The notes under the pieces are model-generated. The model was not told the DNA's origin, did not search any database, and saw only the letters and a program-made list of their open reading frames with translations. Position numbers and translations under genes: made by a program. Source: Candidatus Zixiibacteriota bacterium (GTDB lineage Bacteria; Zixibacteria; MSB-5A5; WJJR01). From it: a stretch of 37,158 bases of DNA. Positions 7,458 through 15,405 of the stretch are shown piece after piece; position 1 is the first letter of the stretch; each line of letters starts with the position of its first letter. The DNA is taken from the NCBI GenBank assembly GCA_016235085.1, contig JACRMA010000142.1, positions 1 to 37,158 on the forward strand, written 5' to 3'.

Positions 7458-10400
7458 TCAGAATGTGAATTCTGCCCAGAGTGCCAATTGGCGGATGTGG
7501 GTTTTGGTCTTGTCGGTTCGCGAGTCACTCCACTGTGCCGTGAATCCGCCTTTGACCCGTGTGGAGAAGGAGTAGTTGGCCTGGGGCGACACGCTGAGTT
7601 CTGTACTGGAGGTTCCCGGGCGAAGAACGTTGGTCGAGTCGCCGACATACGATTGGCTGGTTTTGCCTGAGATACGAACCGACATGGTCATTTGCGATGT
7701 GAGGCGAATTCCACGAAGGAGCGGAATCGGGATTCCCTTGGGGGAGCTGAAGGAGTAATCAAAGTTGGCATCCCACGAGCGCGTTTCGGTTCTGGTCGGC
7801 CGGGGTTGCTTCTGGTTGAGGACACCGCGCGTCGTGAGGTTGGCAATGGAGAAGCCAAAGCGGATGGTCTTGCGGATGGTCCCGCTCACATTGACAAGCG
7901 GTGAAAATCCTCTGGTCCAACCCTTGGTGGTCCAGGAGTTCGTCGTGCGTGCCTTGCCGGTTCCGGCTTCCTCGAATTTCTGGCTGTACGCACTCCGGAC
8001 CGCAGCGCTGGTGAAGATCCAGCCGATTGGGGTAATGCGCTCGAGGCGATCGAACGACGTGGAGAGGGAGGGGAATGCTTCACTGAGGGTGTAGGTGCTG
8101 CTCCCGCTTTGCTCGCGCCAGTTGAACGACCAGCCATACGAATTACTGACCGTGAGGATATTTGCGAACTTGATGTTGTTCTTGATGTCGAGCCGGTCGC
8201 CGTTGGAGCGAGTGGGTACGCGCCCCGGTGATGCCGTCGTTGAGATGATCGGCGGAAGGATTTCATTGGCTGTGTTGATGCCAAAGCGGAAGTCGAGTCC
8301 GGGACGGTCCGCGAGATTGTTTTGACTGACGGCATCGTTGTGGCCGTAAGTGATCGACAGCGGCCCGATCGGCGTCGTGACCCAATTGAATCCGCCCAAT
8401 ATGCCGCGCCAAATGGCCACGGGGCCGAATCCACCGGAGCTGCCAGATCCAGAGCCAGTGGAACCGGCGACCGCCGGCTTGGCCTCCGGAATTTTCGCGG
8501 GCGTGGGCGGGCCTTGGACAAACGGATTCGGCGGACCCAGCGGTTCTGGGCTTTGATTCAGTTTGTCGGTGAGCTGGAGTTGATCCTGCTGGCCATTCCG
8601 ATTCTGGTTCTGGTCCTGGTTTCGGTTCTGATTCGGGTTCTGATTCGAGCCCTGATCCGGCTGCCGCTGAAGTTCGTCGGGCGTCAGTGGCTTGTCATCG
8701 CGAATGAAACCCGGCTCCTGAATCTCGTTCTCGCCGGTACGAGGTGATTGCTGTTTGCTCCCGCCGGTCTTCTTGATTGCCGGGGCGGATCGCGTCTTCG
8801 AAGCCTTGTAGCCGAGGAAGCTCCACATCTTTCCGATATCGAAGATGGCGTTCGCATTTAATGTGCGGCTCAACTGCACATTGTGAGTCGGAATCCTGAG
8901 TGGGCTGCCCCTCTCCCAGCCCACCGGGTGATCTTCGGAGCCATCGACTGTACCGCGAACCTGAGTGATGGTCACGTTTTCAATCTGGTCATTGAAGTCG
9001 GCCGAGTAATTGAACGTATGGGTAAAGAAAGAGAAGATGAATGGCTTGTATTCCGCCGTGACGCGCTGGCGGAATGACTGTTCGGTGCCCAGACGGAATT
9101 CCTTGGGATTGAGAACGAGATTGAGATCGCGGGGCCCGGACAAACTGCGCAGAGTCGACATGTCGTAGCTCAGCGTCAGGGCGGTAATCGGAGTCATCGC
9201 CAGCTTTGCGCTGCCATTGAAATTCCGATTGTCGACCTTGGTCGTGTCCTGGCTGCTGTTCACACTCGTCTGCACGGAACGCGCGTAGTTGCCGTTCGCG
9301 GTGAACGAGGTCGGGATGATTGAGAACTTGGTGCCGTACAGACTTCTGGGGAACATCAGGTAGCGCATCCAGCTCAGTGGCGAGAAGTAGCCACGTTCTT
9401 TGAACATCGGCATATAGGAAACGCCGGCGTTGTAGTTTTCGACTCTGTTGACCGGCAGGTTCGGTGACGTTCCGCGCTGGCGGCTCGCCGTAAACGTCGC
9501 GCCAAGCGCCCCGAACGTATTCTTGAAATACCAAGGGGCCGACGGCGGGGAGAACTTGAAGCTGGTGGTTACACTCTGGACTTCGTCCCGCGATTGCAGC
9601 GAATCCTGCATCTGCCGATCCAGCACCACATCGGAGCCAATCAGCAATTTGGGGGTTGAGACTCTGCGGCCGTAGTTGAGCGAGATCGGCAAGCTCATGC
9701 CCCAGGAAAGCGGGACGAATTTGTCCATCCGGATCGACCCATTGACAGATGCATTCGTCTGCCCCGTGGAATTGAGCACGCTCCCGGATCGCCCCTCGTT
9801 CAAGGTCCGGAAGGCATAGGTTCGAGTCTCAACGCTCGCGGTGAACCCCAGGAGATCGGCCATTTGGGCCGTCAGGGCTCCCCTGGCGGCAGTCCCCTGA
9901 TCCCGGCGAACGTCATCCAGACTCAATTCGTTGAACCAGATTTCGCCGGAATCGGGCGGTGCGAGTTGGGGTCCATCGCGTGCGACCCCGAGTTCCATAA
10001 AGGCGATTCGGGAGAGGCTGGGAGTCCCGCGCACCCCCAGGTGCAACGTTGAATCATAAACATAAAGCGAATCGAAGCTCTGATGGTTAACGATCAGCTT
10101 CTGGCGGGCTTCCTCTTTGACCAACGTAATCTTGTCCAGATCGATGCTCATCATCTGCCAGCCGGGGTCAAGACGATGGCTATAGAAGTAGTAGTTCTTC
10201 GCATCGGCGCCGAATCGGAAGAAGAAGTTTGTGTTGGTATCGGCATTGAATCCGCCATGCACCCACATCTTCAAGACACGATAACCGGTGAGATCCTGCG
10301 CCGTTGCCGATGCGAGCCGGGTGCGTCCGGAGTCGCCCGCGTGGAAGTCTCGGTACTTTAAGAGCAGCGATTGTTCCTTTTCCTTGACGCCGTTGACATC

Positions 10401-13400
10401 GACAAAGCCACCGACTCCCGGCGGTGAGACGTAGTCGCGGTTTTCCTCGGTGTTTTTGACGGCGATCTCGATTCGTCCCCTGGGAGTCGTCTGGGCCGTC
10501 GTGTCGACCACCGTCTTCCATGTGCTTTGCACGAGACTCACGGAAGCGACGTAGATCCGTGTGCGTTCGGTGGTGCCATTGATCCAAAGCCGTGCGTATT
10601 CAATGTCATTCGAGTCGGGAGACCCGCCCACTTTGGACATGTAATCCCAGACCGGTATCCGGTAAGTGATCCACACGAGAGTGTCGGCGTACCCAGTGAC
10701 ATCGCGCGACACCAGGCCCGAAGAATCCACCATGATTGATCCCGGATTGGCCAAATCAAGATCGTACGTGAAGTACTCATTCGCAAAATCCAGGTGGAAC
10801 TGGCTCTGACCACCGAGATCTTCGGAGTCAGGGAAGCCATAGCGATCAGGATCGTCGCCGTTGAGTTCGGTCCCATTGATGCGGTCGTACGTGTAATACC
10901 CACGCTCATCTCGTAACGGGGCAGCCCAGTCATCTCCCTCGGGATCGGGATTCGCTACCGGATCATAGCCGGCTTCGGCGGTGTCGGCCTCCATGTCCAG
11001 CCCGACGTCTTCACCATCCTCCAGGATTCCATTGGGGCTTTGGGTATCGTTGGCGAGGCCGTCTTCTGAATCCAGAATGCGGTCGGCATTGACATCTTCG
11101 GATATCCGGCCGAGATCAATGTGCAGGCGTCCGTGGCCAACGACCGCCATGCGGAGCTCAATGTACTCGGCACGGGACTGATCATAGGCTCCCGTCGGCA
11201 GGGCGCACATGATGCCGCCCCAAGCCGAATCGCGTGGCTGCGAATCTCGCACCACGATTGGCGACCGGTCGGGGCGATAATCCAGAATCAGAACAGTGGC
11301 ATTGGTGGTCGTACCCTTACGGATATCACGCCGGTAAATGGCAGTTTCCGGGAATGGGACGTATGGGTTGAACCAGTTCAGTCCGGCGTCGAACCGTCCT
11401 CGAGGGCGAAGATTCAATTGGGTGAGCGGATCGAGCGGCGGGCTGGCGATGGTCCACCGTCCGCGGGTCACGCTGAAACTGTACGCGCGTTTGGCACTTT
11501 CGAAATCGTCAACAAGTACATTGCCCTTGGTGTTGGGATTGGGCATGGAGCGGGCGACCTCGGCACTGGCGGTGAAGCTCGATTGGGCGCTTGTCTTCAC
11601 CAACGGAAGCGCGTCGACCAGTTTCGTGATCACCGGCGTGTTCGCCCGCCAGTAGATGTCGTAATCGAGCACCATGTCGCGGAACGGTTCGGCGCCCAAC
11701 TGCGCCGGACGATCGGTCGATTTCGAGCCTTTGTACAGGTAGGTCGCGCCGGTGTGGAAGTTGGCCCCCGCCTTGTACTCGCCACGCATGCCGAACAAGG
11801 TCCGCTTATCGATGGACATGAAGGGCGCGTACTCGTAGTCGATAGTCAACTGGCTGTTGGGATCCAGCGCCTCCTGTCGCATGAAGGTCACCGTGCCGAG
11901 ATCGTAATCGATCGTGTAATCCGATCCGCGATTCAACCGCTGGCCACCAAGGGTCACGACTTCCGATTCGGACATGATGTTGACCCGGCCCAGCGAAATG
12001 GAGGCGGCCCGCCGGCGTGTGGTCAGCTTGATGTAGTACTTGGAGGCGGTGCTGACGGTGGTCACGTTGGCATCTTTGTAGATCACCGGCACGCGTTCCT
12101 GCAAGGTTGCGTCCGGATACTTGACGGATCTGATGGTATCCGAGAGCGGATCGAATGGCTGACGATCGGGAAAGATCAGGAGTCCGTCCGTGAGATTTAG
12201 GATGGCGTTATTGTAGTCCACCTTGCCGTCGGGATTGCCGGTCGAGTTCACGTCGACACGATCCAATCCGAAGAGTTGCAGGTATGGGACGCCGCTCTGA
12301 TTGTTCAGGTTGGCGGCATCGTCCGTCGTCTCCGTTCCCGGAGGCCCCTTCTTGATGTCGAGCCCGGTCAATTCCTCGTACTTAATATTCCGGAAACCGA
12401 GGTCGTAGACATTCTTCCACATCGACAGCCACAGCGGGTGATCCGCTGTCAGCCCGGTAGGCTTGAGCAGCTGGAGCCGGTACGGAGACACCGACGTGTC
12501 GCCGAACTCCACAAATTCGCCATTGGCACGCTTGATCCGCATGTAATACGCAACGTTCGAGTACTTGATGTCCTGCGACACGGTATTGTTCAGGTAGAGG
12601 TAATGTTGCTCCGGGGACATGATGTATCCCTCGGTTCCCTGCACAACGCACGTAATAGTTCCCGTGGAATCCGCGTAGCGGTTCGGGTGACGAACATCCA
12701 TCAACCACGTGACCTTCGTGGCCTGCGGGTCCGAGACGCTCTTGAAGAGCAGGAAGTTGACGATGGTGTCACCGGGGTGAACATAGAGGCTGTCGTCGCC
12801 GACGGTGCCAACGCGGCCAAGATCGAAGAAGCGATTGACGGCGTAGCCGTAGTCGCGAAGGGTGACATCATTCTGGTTGGCCCCGGCGGTCACGCGGCTG
12901 CGGACCGAGTTTCCCTTCTCCTGTGATGTGATCATGGTCAGATCGACCGGCCCGACGGTGGCGGCCGCCTTGAGACCAAAGAGACCCTGAATGCGCTGGC
13001 TGTAACCGACAAACTGAGTGTTGGGGAGGGCGAGCGTCGTATTGCCCGCCTCGACGCTCTGGATGATGTCGTCCTCATCGCCCTTGTAGCGAATCTGAAT
13101 GCGATTCTCCAGGTCGGTCTGGCGCTTCGAGTCCTGATCGACCTTCACCGAAACTTTGGAGCCGATCGTTCCCTCGACGGTGAAGCTGTTGTCCTGCTGC
13201 ATGATCAGCGACGGGAACTTGCTGGGACGGAGGGACGAGACTTTGTTGCTGGCGTCGGACCACTGGGAACGGCCGGCAAAGGAAATTCGCTGGCGGCCGG
13301 AAACCTGGAGGCCGGCGCCGCCTTCACCGACGACACTGGCCACCGCGGAGGGAAGTTCGACGCCAATGCGAAGCGGACCGCTCTTTTCGCGGTCGGTCTT

Positions 13401-13811
13401 TTTCATCAGGGTCATGATGTCGCGATTCCAGGTCTTGACAACCTGGTCCTGATTCTGGAAGGCCCGAAACGTGCGCAGGTTCAGCGAGACCGTGTCGGGG
13501 CTGCTGGCGAGGGCTGAGGCCGGTGTGCCCAGCAGGGTTCCCAGTTCAATGCCGGTCGAAGCGGATGAAAGCTGTCTTGGTGTTTCCGGGGGCTCAATCA
13601 ACGAACCCAGTTCGAATATCACGACGGAATCGCGTTGCTTGTACTCGAGATCAAGGCTAAAAGGAGATGCAGAATCGCTGGGTAGGATAATGCCAACGGC
13701 GGCGTGCACATGAACCGGCAGGATCATCAGGCCCGCGAAGAGGATCATTGCGGTGGCCCGAATTTCCGTGCGCCAGGTCGATATTCGATTTTTCGTACTT
13801 CCGTGCAACAA
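7458..13811 (-). CDS. sprA: Type IX secretion outer-membrane translocon SprA
   Basis: SprA (Sov) is the giant outer-membrane beta-barrel through which T9SS cargo leaves the cell. At 2117 residues this one is slightly shorter than typical Bacteroidota members. It has a signal peptide (MILFAGLMILPVHVHA core), the SprA N-terminal block around QDNSFTVEGTIGSKVSVKVD, and long alternating strands. An Asp-rich, probably calcium-binding stretch around residues 900-1005 begins with SEDVNADRILDSEDGL, and the terminal Phe (EFTF) is typical of outer-membrane barrels. A disordered Pro/Asn/Gln-rich insert covers about 1670-1795. I chose TTG at 13811 because GGGGAG lies 5 nt upstream and it supplies the positive charges a signal peptide needs; ATG at 13748 would lack them. 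It lies 208 bp after murB. PorV, PorLM and other T9SS parts are not in this window. Confidence 0.93.
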   Translation of the reverse strand: MLHGSTKNRISTWRTEIRATAMILFAGLMILPVHVHAAVGIILPSDSASPFSLDLEYKQRDSVVIFELGSLIEPPETPRQLSSASTGIELGTLLGTPASALASSPDTVSLNLRTFRAFQNQDQVVKTWNRDIMTLMKKTDREKSGPLRIGVELPSAVASVVGEGGAGLQVSGRQRISFAGRSQWSDASNKVSSLRPSKFPSLIMQQDNSFTVEGTIGSKVSVKVDQDSKRQTDLENRIQIRYKGDEDDIIQSVEAGNTTLALPNTQFVGYSQRIQGLFGLKAAATVGPVDLTMITSQEKGNSVRSRVTAGANQNDVTLRDYGYAVNRFFDLGRVGTVGDDSLYVHPGDTIVNFLLFKSVSDPQATKVTWLMDVRHPNRYADSTGTITCVVQGTEGYIMSPEQHYLYLNNTVSQDIKYSNVAYYMRIKRANGEFVEFGDTSVSPYRLQLLKPTGLTADHPLWLSMWKNVYDLGFRNIKYEELTGLDIKKGPPGTETTDDAANLNNQSGVPYLQLFGLDRVDVNSTGNPDGKVDYNNAILNLTDGLLIFPDRQPFDPLSDTIRSVKYPDATLQERVPVIYKDANVTTVSTASKYYIKLTTRRRAASISLGRVNIMSESEVVTLGGQRLNRGSDYTIDYDLGTVTFMRQEALDPNSQLTIDYEYAPFMSIDKRTLFGMRGEYKAGANFHTGATYLYKGSKSTDRPAQLGAEPFRDMVLDYDIYWRANTPVITKLVDALPLVKTSAQSSFTASAEVARSMPNPNTKGNVLVDDFESAKRAYSFSVTRGRWTIASPPLDPLTQLNLRPRGRFDAGLNWFNPYVPFPETAIYRRDIRKGTTTNATVLILDYRPDRSPIVVRDSQPRDSAWGGIMCALPTGAYDQSRAEYIELRMAVVGHGRLHIDLGRISEDVNADRILDSEDGLANDTQSPNGILEDGEDVGLDMEADTAEAGYDPVANPDPEGDDWAAPLRDERGYYTYDRINGTELNGDDPDRYGFPDSEDLGGQSQFHLDFANEYFTYDLDLANPGSIMVDSSGLVSRDVTGYADTLVWITYRIPVWDYMSKVGGSPDSNDIEYARLWINGTTERTRIYVASVSLVQSTWKTVVDTTAQTTPRGRIEIAVKNTEENRDYVSPPGVGGFVDVNGVKEKEQSLLLKYRDFHAGDSGRTRLASATAQDLTGYRVLKMWVHGGFNADTNTNFFFRFGADAKNYYFYSHRLDPGWQMMSIDLDKITLVKEEARQKLIVNHQSFDSLYVYDSTLHLGVRGTPSLSRIAFMELGVARDGPQLAPPDSGEIWFNELSLDDVRRDQGTAARGALTAQMADLLGFTASVETRTYAFRTLNEGRSGSVLNSTGQTNASVNGSIRMDKFVPLSWGMSLPISLNYGRRVSTPKLLIGSDVVLDRQMQDSLQSRDEVQSVTTSFKFSPPSAPWYFKNTFGALGATFTASRQRGTSPNLPVNRVENYNAGVSYMPMFKERGYFSPLSWMRYLMFPRSLYGTKFSIIPTSFTANGNYARSVQTSVNSSQDTTKVDNRNFNGSAKLAMTPITALTLSYDMSTLRSLSGPRDLNLVLNPKEFRLGTEQSFRQRVTAEYKPFIFSFFTHTFNYSADFNDQIENVTITQVRGTVDGSEDHPVGWERGSPLRIPTHNVQLSRTLNANAIFDIGKMWSFLGYKASKTRSAPAIKKTGGSKQQSPRTGENEIQEPGFIRDDKPLTPDELQRQPDQGSNQNPNQNRNQDQNQNRNGQQDQLQLTDKLNQSPEPLGPPNPFVQGPPTPAKIPEAKPAVAGSTGSGSGSSGGFGPVAIWRGILGGFNWVTTPIGPLSITYGHNDAVSQNNLADRPGLDFRFGINTANEILPPIISTTASPGRVPTRSNGDRLDIKNNIKFANILTVSNSYGWSFNWREQSGSSTYTLSEAFPSLSTSFDRLERITPIGWIFTSAAVRSAYSQKFEEAGTGKARTTNSWTTKGWTRGFSPLVNVSGTIRKTIRFGFSIANLTTRGVLNQKQPRPTRTETRSWDANFDYSFSSPKGIPIPLLRGIRLTSQMTMSVRISGKTSQSYVGDSTNVLRPGTSSTELSVSPQANYSFSTRVKGGFTAQWSDSRTDKTKTHIRQLALWAEFTF
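8600..8647 (-). repeat. Hexamer microsatellite inside sprA
   Basis: Eight contiguous degenerate 6-bp units (gattct, ggttct, ggtcct, ggtttc, ggttct, gattcg, ggttct, gattcg on the plus strand) encode an Asn/Gln/Arg/Asp-rich stretch at about residues 1722-1738 of SprA. Because the period is a multiple of three, gain or loss of units would change the linker length without breaking the frame. Confidence 0.8.
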
Positions 13812-13882
13812 CCGCGCTCCCCAATCGGGGTTTTCACTAATCCTTAGATGTTATCGATAGCTCCTCCTTGGTTTAATCGGCA

Positions 13883-13910
13883 ACTTTATGTCCGCCATAC
13901 GGTCGGGCAA
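13883..13910 (-). promoter_or_regulatory. Weak promoter candidate in the murB-sprA gap
   Basis: On the minus strand TTGCCC (13905-13910, 4 of 6) is followed after 16 bp by TAAAGT (13883-13888, 4 of 6). A strong Shine-Dalgarno-like AAGGAGGAG lies at 13861-13869, with no start codon at a suitable distance. The 208-bp gap holds no convincing gene. sprA may equally be read from the promoter upstream of the DUF1844 gene. Confidence 0.25.
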
Positions 13911-14019
13911 GTCCACCTTACAAGATACTTCAAGCCGCGGTTGCTGGCAATGACCAATCGCATTGCACAGGACAACCTGCGCCAAGACGCTGCTGCCACG
14001 GGAGATGACGAGCCATTCG

Positions 14020-14967
14020 TCACACTCGTCTTACACTTTGCCAGTCAAGAGGTTCCCCCAGGAAGCGGACCTCGCTGCGGAGTTCGATCCCGTAGCGCTC
14101 GCGGACGGCGTCAGCCATCTGGCGAGCCAGGGCCAGGACATCGGCGGCGGTGGCCCCCCCCAAGTTGACAATCACGTTGGCATGGCGCTCATAGACCCCC
14201 GCGCCTCCTACACGCATTGATTTGGACCCGATCGCCTCCAGAAGCTGGCCGGCGGGGATTTTGCCATGTTCGGCTTTGGGATCCTCAATGTTCATGAAAT
14301 ACGATCCGGCGGACGGCAGATCGGCCGGGAGCTTGGTGGCGCGGATGGCGATTATCCGATCGATCTCCGCGCCTATCGCATCCCTGGAGCCCGACTGCAG
14401 GGCCACCTCGGACGACAGAATCACCCATCTTTTGCGGCCACTGGCCGACAGCCGGTAGGCGAATTCAAATTCCGACGGAGCCACCGACCGGCGTTCACCC
14501 TCGTCGGTCAGGACCTCGGCTGCCGAGAGGATATCGCTCATGGCGCGTCCATAGGCACCGGCATTGCCGAAGACCGCCCCTCCCACAGTGCCATATATCC
14601 CGGAAGCGAATTCCAAGCCAGTCAGTCCTTCGTGCCGGGAACGATTCACGAGATCGGATAGAAGCGCGCCGGATTCAGAATAGAGATGATCACCCCGGCG
14701 TTCGATTTGACAGGCACGATTGTGGACAACCAGCCCCTTGATGCCCAGATCGGAGATGAGGACATTGGAGCCGTCGCCCAACAAAGTCACTGGAACCCCT
14801 GCGGCACGTGCGGTCGTGATGGCCAGGACGAGTTGATCGGCGGTTTCGGCAGCGAAGTACCATTCGGCGGGACCGCCGATCTTCAGGGTGGTGAAGGGCG
14901 CAAGGATGTGCCCTCGCTTCAAGTTTGGCGCGAGCGGGGACGTCCATGGGGGCCATGTCGTGCTCAC
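14020..14967 (-). CDS. murB: UDP-N-acetylenolpyruvoylglucosamine reductase
   Basis: MurB is the FAD enzyme that reduces UDP-GlcNAc-enolpyruvate to UDP-MurNAc, the second committed step of peptidoglycan precursor synthesis, in the cytosol. The FAD-binding region contains the blocks LLGDGSNVLISD and GIYGTVGGAVFGNAGAYG. The reductase domain has AGSYFMN with the catalytic-position Ser, and ERHANVIVN near the C-terminus. The usual FKNP is FMNI here; the Ser and Asn positions are kept. Length is 315 residues. ATG at 14967 overlaps the TGA of the DUF1844 gene by 4 bp. In most dcw clusters murB lies beside murC; here it is outside the cluster, about 5.5 kb beyond ftsZ. Confidence 0.95.
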   Translation of the reverse strand: MSTTWPPWTSPLAPNLKRGHILAPFTTLKIGGPAEWYFAAETADQLVLAITTARAAGVPVTLLGDGSNVLISDLGIKGLVVHNRACQIERRGDHLYSESGALLSDLVNRSRHEGLTGLEFASGIYGTVGGAVFGNAGAYGRAMSDILSAAEVLTDEGERRSVAPSEFEFAYRLSASGRKRWVILSSEVALQSGSRDAIGAEIDRIIAIRATKLPADLPSAGSYFMNIEDPKAEHGKIPAGQLLEAIGSKSMRVGGAGVYERHANVIVNLGGATAADVLALARQMADAVRERYGIELRSEVRFLGEPLDWQSVRRV

Positions 14968-15302
14968 GGGGTAAACGGAGTGGACTCAGTGGACCCAGTA
15001 GACTGAGTGGACGAGGACTCCGCTGTCGTTGAGGGGTGTTCGGTTTCGTCGACGTAGTTCATGCGGAGTTCGTAGAGGGTGTGGCTCAGGTACTGGCGCT
15101 CCGTCTCGCTCAGATTGCCGATTGTCTTGGTCTGCAGCATACCGAGCAGGTCGATCGTGTTCTTGGCGAGTTCCATCTGGCGGTCGACCTTACCAGTGAC
15201 AGGATTCATCACCTTCCCCATCTGCATGAGCGCGGCGGAGTAGAACGACGAGACCAATTGGAAGAACATCGGGTCGGAATTGCCATGAGTGGAATCGGGC
15301 AT
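14964..15302 (-). CDS. DUF1844 family small protein
   Basis: A 112-residue protein of unknown function. The recognisable block is FFQLVSSFYSAALMQMGKV, then VDRQMELAKNTIDLLGML, then a helix ending near YELRMNYVDE. These match DUF1844 proteins, which are small, mostly helical and often found in diderm bacteria. I chose ATG at 15302 because GAGGAG sits 7 nt upstream and residues encoded further up are out of character. The last 25 residues are Ser/Thr-rich (TAESSSTQSTGSTESTP), and their DNA contains a 9-bp tandem repeat, so the tail was probably gained by repeat expansion. It overlaps murB by 4 bp and is preceded by a good promoter. A function cannot be given. Confidence 0.85.
   Translation of the reverse strand: MPDSTHGNSDPMFFQLVSSFYSAALMQMGKVMNPVTGKVDRQMELAKNTIDLLGMLQTKTIGNLSETERQYLSHTLYELRMNYVDETEHPSTTAESSSTQSTGSTESTPFTP
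14979..15014 (-). repeat. Nonamer tandem repeat at the 3' end of the DUF1844 gene
   Basis: Four 9-bp units on the plus strand: agtggactc, agtggaccc, agtagactg, agtggacga. They encode part of the Ser/Thr-rich tail (STQSTGSTEST). Closely related units occur at 23037-23081 in ftsQ and, in a more diverged form, at 21741-21776 between ftsA and ftsZ. Confidence 0.85.
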
Positions 15303-15321
15303 TGGTATGCTCCTCGGCGGA

Positions 15322-15349
15322 AAGATAGCTGGGAGCTTCGGGGTGTCAA
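15322..15349 (-). promoter_or_regulatory. Candidate sigma70-type promoter of DUF1844-murB
   Basis: On the minus strand a perfect TTGACA (15344-15349) is followed after 16 bp by TATCTT (15322-15327, 4 of 6). The start codon at 15302 lies only 20 bp beyond the -10 box. A transcript from here would therefore begin at or next to the GAGGAG ribosome binding site (15310-15315), giving a very short leader. Confidence 0.55.
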
Positions 15350-15368
15350 CGGTGCAATTGTCGCGGCG

Positions 15369-15391
15369 GGCATGGGCAGGTTGCCCATGCC
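15369..15391. repeat. Perfect 10-bp-stem hairpin downstream of recG
   Basis: GGCATGGGCA and its exact complement TGCCCATGCC are separated by a 3-nt loop, in the 103-bp gap between recG and the DUF1844 gene. It begins 15 bp after the recG stop. No T-run follows on either strand, so it may be a dispersed palindromic repeat or a processing/termination signal rather than a classic intrinsic terminator. Confidence 0.75.
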
Positions 15392-15405
15392 ACCAGTCAC
15401 TCTCG

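Noticed and set aside
13745-13837. A 30-codon leader frame (GTG at 13837) whose TGA overlaps an ATG in sprA (13748)
   Set aside because: The overlap suggests coupling, but starting SprA at that ATG would leave its signal peptide without positive charge, while TTG at 13811 has a well-placed GGGGAG. The overlap is probably chance.
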